A stretch of DNA of 64,000 nt from Limonium bicolor (Eukaryota; Streptophyta; Magnoliopsida; Caryophyllales; Plumbaginaceae), in contig CM041780.1 of assembly GCA_023374045.1 (NCBI GenBank), forward strand, positions 168,760,085 to 168,824,084, read 5' to 3'. Every line of letters begins with the position of its first letter. Position 1 is the stretch's first letter. Both the position numbers and the translations under genes were made by a program. Positions 55,979 to 64,000 of the stretch are shown here, one piece after another. Under the pieces are notes generated by a model. It made no database searches, was not told the origin of the DNA, and saw nothing but the letters and a program-made list of their open reading frames with translations.

Positions 55979-57493
55979 AAAGATTACAATTCGAACACCA
56001 TAAAGAATTTTAATCTTTGATGTTGTTGTGCTTCTGTAAACCCAGAGAAGGATGCTTCTGTACTCCTTTCCAGTGAGGGTCTTGGTCATAACATCAGCTA
56101 GTTGTTTCGTGGAAGGAACATGTTGAACATAGAATAATCCTCCCTGCAATTTCTCACGAACAAAATGGCAATCCAATTTTATATGTTTTGTTCGTTCATG
56201 TGCAACAGGATTTTTGGCAATATGAATTGCTGCCAAATTGTCACACTTCAGTGGAATTGGTGTTATGTCAGAGACACCCAATTCATTTATGAGTCTACTA
56301 AGCCAACTTAACTCACCTGTAACGCAGCGCATCGCTCTATATTCTGCTTCAGCAGAAGACAAAGCAACAAAAACCTGTTTTTTTGAGTTCCAACTAAGTG
56401 GGAAGCCACCTAACATGATGTAATAACCTGAAATTGATCTTCTTGTGATTGGGCATGATGCCCAATCTGAATCACAGAAAGCTATCGAATCAAAGTCAGG
56501 AAGTTTATTAAAAAACAGGCCAAAACCGAGTGTGTTTTTGACATAGGCTAGAGTGTGAAAAGCAGCCTTAAGGTGTTCAGAGGTGGGCGTTTGTAAAAAT
56601 TGACTCAAGTATTGCACATCATAGGAAATATCAGGTATGGTATTAGTTAGGAAATTCAGTTTTCCAACTAAGGATCTGTAATAAGTAGGATCATCAAGCT
56701 GTGCACCTGAGTTGTTATATAACTTTATGTTCAGAGGAAGTGGTGAAACAGAACCATGTGTGTTTTCCATACTGAAATTAGTTAGAATTTGTTTTGTATA
56801 CTTCTGCTGTGTCATGATGATTCCCTTATCAGTTTCTATAAACTCCATTCCTAAAAAGTAGCTAAGTTTTCCCAAATCCTTTATTTTGAATTCTATGTCA
56901 AGCTGTTTTTTTAGAAAGTTTATTTCCTTTATTTTATTTCCAACAACTAAAATATCATCAACATAAATACCAAGGTGAATGATGGTACTTCCTTTCCTTT
57001 GACTAAACAGAGAATAGTCGTTTAAAGATTGGGTAAAACCTAGACTCACAAGGAACTTAGCAAGCCTATCATACCATTGTCTAGAGGCTTGTTTGAGACC
57101 GTAGAGGGATTTATGAAGTTTACATACTTTATTTTCCCCATTAACAGTCAGTCCTTCCGGTATTTTCATATAAACATCTTCATGCAAATCACCATGAAGG
57201 AAGGCATTGTTTACTTCTAGTTATTCTAGAATCCATCCCTTCTTTATGGCAATTATAATGAGGGCATGGACTGTAGTTAATTTGACTACGGGTGAAAAAA
57301 TTTCCTCATAATCCAATCCATGTTTTTGAGTGAAACTACACACAACTAATCTAGCCTTAAATCTTTCCAATGTTCCATCAGATTTTAGTTTTGTTTTAAA
57401 AACCCACTTGCAGTTGATGGCACGTTTCCCTTTTGGTAAATCAACTATGGACCATGTGTTGTTGGCCTTTAGAGCTTGAAAATCTTCAACCAT
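55979..57493 (-). pseudogene. Copia reverse transcriptase and RNase H, nearly continuous
   Basis: 57493-57221 holds the RT start (NNTWSIVDLPKGKRAI, CKWVFKTKLKSDGT, YEEIFSPVVKLTTVHAL). After one stop near 57220 the 57187-55979 part is open for about 400 codons: [20 protein letters not shown], the catalytic GIYVDDILVVGN, IKDLGKLSYFLGMEF, SLVGKLNFLTNT, RNase H (FCDSDWASCPITRRSISGYY; LSSAEAEYRAM; HIKLDCHFVREKLQ) and the conserved LADVMTKTL end. Few lesions and similar LTRs suggest a young insertion, but it is inactive as sequenced. Confidence 0.9.
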
Positions 57494-57744
57494 GGCTTTA
57501 GTCCATCTAGGATCACTACCAGCTTCCTTAAAATTGGAGGGTTCACTAAGGTTTAGTGTCTGATCGAGGAAACTACTTCTACTGTAATGCAGAGCATTAG
57601 TGATAATGGTGTTTTTTTGGATTAAATCAGTGAGACTATTTAGTTTAGTGTGGTTTTCGTCACTCTCCTTGGAGCTTAATCTATTGGCTATAATGGAGCT
57701 AAAAGTATCCTGGGAAGCAAAATTGGCTGAGCAGATATAATCCT

Positions 57745-59081
57745 CTAGTCTAACAGGAGGTTTGCTATTTCTACTGGACCTTCTAAGAGATGTTGTTTCT
57801 GGTTGTTCTGAATTTTCTTGAGTATGAGCTGAATTTTGTTCAGAAAAGTCAGAAGTTTCGTATCTATTGGTTTCTTCAACTGCTGGTTCATCTGTTTGTT
57901 CATTAACAATTTTCTCATTTTCATCTGGGAAGTCAAAATCATAATTAGGAAAAACAGTGTTGTGTTGAAAATTTTCTTCTGTTTCAAAAGGAAGAGAGTT
58001 TTTGTTGTTCCAAATAGTTTTCCACTCATTATCTTTAGTGGGTATATTCTTTCAAAGAAGACAACATCTCTGTTGTTTCTGATTTCTCCACTTTCAATGC
58101 ATAAAACCTTGTAACCTTTGGTATTTTTACTCTCTCCTAGATAAACAGAAGCAATTGATCTAGAGTCTAGCTTGCCTATGTTTGGGTTGGTGTTAACAAC
58201 ATAACAAAGGCATCCAAATTTTTTGATTTCATCATAATTTGGTTTTGTTCCGTAGAGTTTTTCAAAAGGAGAAAGATTTCCTATAGCTTTTGTGGGCACT
58301 CATTGATGACATAGGTAGCATGTTGGACACAGTGACCCCAAAAACTATTTTCCAGGCCTGATTGAAAAAGAAAAGCCCTAGCAACATCCATTATATTCCC
58401 TTGTTTACGCTCAACAATGCCATTTTGTTGAGGGGTATGTGGATAACTCGTTTGGTGTACAATTCCTCTTTCTCTAAAGAAAGAGATTCCTTCTTGAGAT
58501 TTACCCAATTCCTTTACGTTATCACTTCTTATAAACTTAATGTTTTTATTCATCTATTTTTTAACCTGAATAACAAAATCATTGATGCATTGCATTGCTT
58601 CAGATTTGTGTGAGAGTAAATTGATCCAAGTGCCCCTAGTGTAGTCATCTACGATGGTTAAAAAATATTTGTGACCTTCTGAAGTAGGATGTTTCATGGG
58701 ACCACATATATCTAGGTGCAACATCTCAAAAGGTTCTTTTGTTTTTATGTTGGACTGAGGAAATTTAAGTCTCTTGGCTTTAGCCTTGAAACAAACAGTA
58801 CAGGGAAGTATAGAACTAGAATCAGAAACTTTTATTTCTTTGATCTTATAAAGCTTTCTAACAGGTAAGTGACCAAGTCTACTATGCCATAAGAACAAGT
58901 TTTTTAGGATGTTTTTTGATTGTATACTGCTAAAATCAGAGAAATTGGCAAAAGAAACATTTTTTCTACTCAGAATGAAAGATTGCAAATCAGATACGTT
59001 CAAGAAGTAAAGACCAGAAACTTGTTTCCCTATTTCCACATAAAATTTGTTTCTCACAATCTTGCAGAATACAAGCATCAT
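57745..59081 (-). pseudogene. Copia integrase, broken
   Basis: 59081-58554 has the GAG-pre-integrase finger (LWHSRLGHLPVRKL ... CTVCFKAKAKRLKF), then HLDICGPMKHP and the first catalytic Asp in FLTIVDDYTRGTW. 58553-58281 has the second Asp (IRSDNVKELG) and Glu (NGIVERKQGNIMDVAR). The C-terminal block (LSPFEKLYGTKPNY, FGCLCYV) lies in 58299-57745. All three acidic residues are present, but frame breaks separate the blocks. Confidence 0.88.
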
Positions 59082-59269
59082 GGCAAAAAATAGCTTGAGC
59101 AGATAGATCTTTGATAAGTTTCCCTACTGATACGAGATTGAACAAAAAAACTTGGCACAAACATCACTTGGTTAAGGCATTCTACGTTATTGCACATTAA
59201 TTTAGACATGCCATGGACATTCCATTTGTGTCCATCAGGTAATGTAATTTCTCTTTTAGAACTCAGATT

Positions 59270-60568
59270 TCAAAAATCAGCAAGCAGCAGGTTATTACCA
59301 CTAATGTTTTCAGTAGTTCCACTGTCTAAAATCCATGAGTTCCGTAAAATTTCTAGGGAGCATGTAGCATTTGAGAAAGAATTGATTGAACAATTAACAG
59401 AGAGACAACATGTACATGAGAAATATCCAAATCTTTGTTGTTTGTCGCTAGGATTAGCTTTCTGTTTGAGGTAGCTTACCAGTTGATCTAGTTGTTCTAC
59501 ACTCAAACCATTGACGGGTGAAGTCAGATCTTTATGTTCTCCTTGGCTTTGGTTGCTTGAAGAATCCTCAAGGACTGACACTACAGTTGTCTGCTTGAAT
59601 TGTTTTCTCCCTTCTGATGTGGGAAAGCCAATGATCCACTAGCATTCTGCCTTGGTATGTCCTGGTTTTCCACAATTCATGCATTTTGGTGGGTCTTTCT
59701 TCCCTTCCGAGATTCTATTCGAATTCTTACTGTCTCTGGTGTTCCCGAATTTAGGGTTTCCGGAATTTGACCGGGGCTTGGTCGAGGCTTGCAGTGAGGT
59801 TCTAACACCAAGAACAAGACTATCTTCATTTCCTCATTTCGTATCACTGGTTCCTCTCTACTTTTCTTCGTGAATGACCAAAGAGAAGGCTTGCTCAAGG
59901 GTCGGCACGTCTTTCATCGCCAGGATTTGGCTTCTGATGTGGAGATAAGATCAATTCAGCCCCATCAAGAAATGGATCAGTTGGTCTTGTTCCCTTTCTT
60001 TGCGCAGCTTTTCTCCGGCTTTGCAATTAGGGAAGCAATTACAAGGTTCGACTGGGCGCGCAAGATCAAGTTCTGTCCAGCCTTCTATGAGCTTCGTAAA
60101 ATAATCCATGGCAGAATCATCGCCTTCCCTCAGATCACTAATTTTGCTTTTAAGGCTATGTATGGTGGCAAAATTTTTTTGCTCGTATCTTTGGGTTAAC
60201 CACTTCCAAATCTCCTGTGGGTCGTCGCAGAACATTATACCTTTTGCAATGTTCGGTGCTATTGAAGCGATGATCCAAGAAACCACCAGTGAATTCGCTT
60301 GTCGCTAGGCTGCGAATCTGACCTTATCTTCTTCCTTTGGTCGTTCGACAGTACCATTGACGAATCCAAATTTATTTTTTCCCATTAGCGCGTTCTTCAC
60401 GGACCATTTCCATGCCTGAAATCCTTCACCAGTAAACTTGAAGGCAAGGGATTGCCTAGGTTGTTCTGATGGGTGCGTGTATAGAGGATCTCCGATTTCA
60501 ATTTTTGTTACGGTCGAACCCTTGTCTCCGCCACTTCCGCTGGTTTCTAGGTCTTTTCCGGTAGCCAT
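59270..60568 (-). pseudogene. Copia gag and protease, broken
   Basis: It starts MATGKDLETSGSGGDKGST at 60568. The gag domain follows (DPLYTHPSEQPRQSLAFKFT; FQAWKWSVKNALMGKNKFG), then UBN2-type sequence at 60286-59951 (IMFCDDPQEIWKWLTQRY). A CX2CX4HX4C knuckle lies at 59642-59683 (CMNCGKPGHTKAEC). The protease word SWILDSGTT is in 59581-59270. Two or more frame changes interrupt it. Confidence 0.88.
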
Positions 60569-60586
60569 CGTCTTGAGAAAACTAAC

Positions 60587-60598
60587 GCTTTGATATCA
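60587..60598 (-). other. Primer-binding site of the 55.7-60.9 kb copia element
   Basis: The minus strand reads TGATATCAAAGC, two mismatches from the standard TGGTATCAGAGC, immediately after the LTR end. Confidence 0.75.
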
Positions 60599-60888
60599 CG
60601 ACAGAGTGGAATCGAGAGTAGGAAAGGAGAAACGAAAAGAACTGCTCGTATATTGAAAGATAGAATGAGAAGTGTTTCTTGACTGTACAGAGAAAGCGAG
60701 AGATAGTCCTTCGCTATCTCTCTGTATTATGCTAATATTTCCTTTCTGTATATCTAACTAAAGAGACGAATAAGTCTCTTATATAAAGTAAAGGGCTGAG
60801 AAAAATACAGATGGAAAAGACCTATATTACAAACTATAAACGTACATGTGATATTCCTAAATACACAACTATACTTGTTACACCAATA
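60599..60888 (-). repeat. 5' LTR of the 55.7-60.9 kb copia element
   Basis: Partner of 55680-55965. On the plus strand it begins CGACAGAGTGG and ends ACACCAATA, with TAGTA following. Confidence 0.88.
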
Positions 60889-61092
60889 TAGTAAGACAAG
60901 TGATTATCTTAACCTGATGATCTATGTTTCAAGTTACTTTCGTTCATATAGAAAGAACCTCCTAACATATCCTTTTAAGTTTAAATTTATCTCTTATATT
61001 AAATTTTTGCTCTCAGTTGCCTAAGAATTTAGAAAGTTAATTGCTCTTGATCAATGTGATCTTACAATTTAATATAAGAGAGCACCTATACT

Positions 61093-61389
61093 TGGTTCTT
61101 TGATTATGAAAGGGTTTCCATCATACTACTCTTTTACGTGTATGTGCTTATGTTTGTTGGTGGTTCTTTGATTATGAAAGGGTATCAATCATACTACTCT
61201 TTTACATGTATATGCTTATGTTTGTAGGTGGCTTTGGACTTGGATGAAACACTTGTTTGTGCTTATGTTTGTAGGTGGCTCTACACTTGGATGAAACACT
61301 TGCCCGTGCTTACGAAACATCTATTCTCACCCAGGCAAGCGATGCTGGGTTGAAGTGGTTTGAGATGGAATGTTTAGCTTCTGAGATGA
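61093..61389 (+). pseudogene. FCP1/SCP-like (HAD) phosphatase exon fragment, tandemly duplicated and truncated
   Basis: An AG splice site at 61226-61227 precedes GTGGCTTTGGACTTGGATG, encoding VALDLDETLVCAY, the DxDxT phosphatase signature. A 47-bp tandem copy starts at 61275 and continues as LHLDETLARAYETSIL, then SDAGLKWFEMECLASEM. This resembles plant SCP1-like small phosphatases (VxLDLDETLVCAYETSSLP...GLKWFEL, from memory), which dephosphorylate phosphoserine, for example on the RNA polymerase II tail. The longer copy has His instead of the first (nucleophile) Asp. The preceding intron part is also duplicated (69-bp units at 61093 and 61162). The exon is cut by a gypsy LTR at 61390. Other exons are not in this window. 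Confidence 0.65.
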
Positions 61390-64000
61390 TGTAACGCCCC
61401 ATTTTCTACCAATTGTTATCACGTGGTGTGATAGACAGAGTGCATAAATAAAACGCGGAAGCAAATAAAAGTCTTACAAGAGCGTTACCGCCACACTCAC
61501 AACCTCTGTGAGTGCCTAGGCTTATTACAACAATCCAAACCCAAAATAAAAGTCTGAATAATAAACATTCCTGAAAACCTTAAACAAACTAGGTGGAAGT
61601 ATCTAATCCCCAAGTCTTCCCCACGCTCTCGTGCAGCTCCAAAGCTCCTCTAGTATTCTTCATATGCGGTCATTTGGAAACAACACAAAGAAGGAACCGC
61701 AGGGCAAAGCCATAAAACGTCAGCAAAACGCTGAGTAAATCCAGGACAAGATCAAGAAAATAGGATATCAAAGTAGTTATAGATACATCATCAACTCAAG
61801 CATTTAACAACTGCAAAATAAGTTCAGAACGTAAATAGTTCATAAATCACCTTGTCGTAACAAGACCACTGTTAATCTTTTCTCACCATTTAATTCATAA
61901 CGTGGGACAAATCCCGATCATTAAGGCGATCCAACCTATCCTTCCACCACATAAGGACTCTAAAAGATGTGCACACCCCCTATAGTACCTTTAAACTATA
62001 GAGTAGAAATCCTGACGCAAACTCAAGGAGCCCGCGGCGTACCAATAGTTAAAACGGGCAAATGTACCCAATCATCACACATATATATCTCATAAAACCA
62101 AGTTTGAATAAGTCAAGTATCCAATAATACTTTTCCACAAATGAACAATAAATCAATTCGACCACCAGGTTCTTAAATAAAGAACACAAACAAGCACAAG
62201 GCTTAAATCACTTTCATCACTTAGAAGATCCACTTAGTACAAAGGTAAAACTTTATCAAAACACCAAGGTACTTTCAATTAGTATCATCCAAGCATCACT
62301 TCAACTCATATACTTAAGATTAAAACAACCAAAATATAAGTTACAAGTTGGGCCATAGTCATAAGACCACAAAACATATTTGTCACCATAAAAAGCTTAG
62401 AACTCATTTCGACTTCTTAAAGATGTGACCAATTCGCTAACCAAGTGACTTCTAAAAATAGAGCGAATAGGTGAAATAGATAGAGGGTTCAAATCAGTAG
62501 ATATTGATATGTAATAATAGAAATTTGGATGATTAAAACTCCTAAACTCATGTTACAAGTTAGGGTATCACAAATTACGTTTTTCCACCTTTAAAGCTAG
62601 TTGGTTTAAATACTCAGTTCGACATCTTAAAGCGTAACACATTTAACTATCCAGATGATGTCGAAAAATATAGAGAATAGGTTCATTGGATAGACGATTC
62701 AAATCAGTAGAGATTGATATGTATTAATAGAAAAATGAATGTGTATAGCCTTCTAAATCTTTCTCACAAGTTAGGGGATCTTAAAGCACGTTTTTCCCCC
62801 TTAGGTCTAACTTTCACCAAGATTTAGGGTACCTACGAACCCAAATAAATTGTATAGCTTGGAAGGGATCTTAGACAATGGAATTACCTTGAATATTATT
62901 GGCTCAAACTCCCAAAAGAGCCTTGGCAACTTGCTAGATGGCACAAACTCCACAAGGCTCCTCAAATTGCCTTTCCTTGAGCACATAAATCATTTGCCTT
63001 ATAACAAGAGCTTTCTGTAAGGTTTTTGAATGGGGTTTTAGCCAAAAATGAAGAGGATTCAATGAAGATTAATTTGGGATCGGTTTTACCTGAAGATAGG
63101 CTCTAAGAATAAGCTTACTAGATCAAACTTTCTCGAACTCAGAAACCGTCTTTTGTGACTTCTTCACCTTCCCTTGCACTTTCCTTTGACCCTAGGCTCT
63201 CTTGGTGATTGTAAAAGGACTTGGGAATGTCCAGAGAGTAAGGGTGAGTGTTAGAGGTCGTGGCTCATGGTTTATATAGGGAAGATATGGAGTAGACAAG
63301 CCTTAGAGTGCTAGACATCATTTCTGGCCAGATTTGTATCTTTGTAATAATGCTTGCTTTAGACACCATTATAGTGCTCCATTAATTCCTCCACTTGAAT
63401 ACATTATTAGTCCACCATCAGGGCCTTTAGAAGATGCTCAATCCAATTCATAAACTAGCTAAAGTAAGGTAGAATATGAGGTGGAAAACAAAAGAAGGGA
63501 ATTTGTGCTTTTAAAAAGTTGTAATGGCACAAGTGGATGGCTACTTGATTGCCTTGCTGCTACTTTCTCTTCTTATATTTTATGTAATGGGCATGTTCTA
63601 TGTCTGCTAATGGAGGTTACCTAACATGTAAGGGGCCCAAAGGTGCTAAAGGAAGAAACGAAATAAGCTAAAGACTTGATGTGTTGGAAAGTAGTGCTGG
63701 AATGGTGGGAGAGGTGGGTATGGACGAATTTTGTATGCCATTTACCTCTCTTTTTTTTGCTTTGTCAACACATGTAACTTGGTATATTGATGTGGTAACT
63801 AAGGTAGGTAATTACCATGGAGATATAATGGGTAAAAACTACAAATTGTAATCATATAAAACAACCTTTCTTAGGTAACTTTCTTCGGTAAATTTCCAAG
63901 TTACCTTGCCAAGAGATTTCACCTTCTAAACTACTACCATCTCATGGTTAATATTTAGGACTTCTAATAGCCTTAAATAATATAATAAAATCTAGCTTAA
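61390..64000 (-). mobile_element. Ty3/gypsy-type LTR in minus orientation, open at window end
   Basis: The plus strand begins TGTAACGCCCC, the reverse complement of the typical gypsy LTR 3' end GGGGCGTTACA (compare 2271-2282). No primer-binding site precedes it, so it is a solo or 3' LTR. A minus-strand TATA box (CCTATATAAA) lies at 63271-63280 with a plausible start and leader below it. A ~210-bp tandem duplication lies at about 62402-62815. No coding sequence is seen. The outer end is not reached. Confidence 0.6.
62402..62815. repeat. ~210-bp tandem duplication in the gypsy LTR
   Basis: Copy 1 starts ACTCATTTCGACTTCTTAAAG near 62402; copy 2 starts ACTCAGTTCGACATCTTAAAG near 62612. Both run through TTCAAATCAGTAGA-ATTGAT and TTAGG-ATC...ACGTTTTTCC. 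Confidence 0.75.

Larger units (their letters stand above)
55680..60888 (-). mobile_element. Ty1/copia retrotransposon, complete outline, broken polyprotein
   Basis: LTRs of 286 and 290 bp are nearly identical, apart from a small indel (GAGAGAGAGATAG versus GAAAGCGAGAGATAG) and scattered substitutions. TAGTA at 55675-55679 and 60889-60893 is the target duplication. The minus-strand order is LTR, primer-binding site, gag, protease, integrase, RT, RNase H, a G13 tract, LTR. The ends are TATTGG...TGTCA, so the TG start is not canonical unless the duplication is read as longer. Confidence 0.9.

Noticed and set aside
1..64000. tRNA and rRNA genes
   Set aside because: No cloverleaf with intact box A/B words or rRNA-like block was recognised by eye; the tRNA-like words found are LTR primer-binding sites.

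Overview
The window is a piece of a plant nuclear genome, most likely a eudicot. Three host loci of clear plant type are present, and the rest is dominated by plant Ty1/copia, Ty3/gypsy, L1-type LINE and hAT elements, AT-rich spacers and simple repeats. I see nothing prokaryotic, no rRNA or tRNA gene I could support, and no CRISPR array.

Host genes. (1) A VIP5/RTF1-like Plus3-domain gene (about 15.93-19.84 kb, + strand) keeps a 5'-UTR intron, but its reading frame is broken by about ten shifts, all in the same -1 direction. (2) A small, intact, plastid-targeted DUF1118/RIQ-like thylakoid protein lies at 32535-33083 (- strand). (3) An intact two-coding-exon ANP32-type acidic leucine-rich nuclear phosphoprotein lies at 34576-36862 (- strand), with a 5'-UTR intron, a GA-rich leader and telo-box motifs upstream. 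A fourth locus, an FCP1/SCP-like phosphatase, survives only as a tandemly duplicated exon fragment near 61.1-61.4 kb, cut off by a gypsy LTR.

Layout. 1-5.4 kb: end of a gypsy LTR with its primer-binding site, AT-rich spacer and local tandem duplications. 5.4-8.3 kb: decayed hAT transposase and possible hAT-type terminal sequence. 9.3-10.4 kb: two foldback (MITE-like) elements. 10.77-15.90 kb: young copia element (- strand) just upstream of the VIP5-like leader. 20.5-22.4 kb: TAA array followed by a 1.7-kb TCC array. 22.7-32.4 kb: an old copia remnant split by an 8.9-kb TG...CA unit with an ATAGC target-site duplication (probably a solo giant LTR), which itself carries two nested hAT-type elements and several internal satellites. 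32.5-37.3 kb: the intact host genes. 37.8-41.7 kb: LINE 3' end (- strand) with a deletion-derivative copia nested in its RNase H region. 42.2-42.7 kb: hAT-type MITE with a perfect 8-bp duplication. 44.1-55.6 kb: BED-finger fragment, then a + strand LINE whose 3' UTR is split by a 7.2-kb gag-only Athila/Tat-like LTR element. 55.7-60.9 kb: copia element (- strand). 61.4 kb to the end: another gypsy LTR.

The host genes are not an operon and show no evident joint function. What ties the window together is nested insertion: copia in LINE, giant LTR in copia LTR, hAT elements in the giant LTR, Athila-like element in LINE 3' UTR. The most useful oddities are the uniform -1 frameshifts in the VIP5-like gene beside the TCC array, the giant LTR with internal satellites, and the gag-only element rich in GTCCG/CGGAC palindromes.
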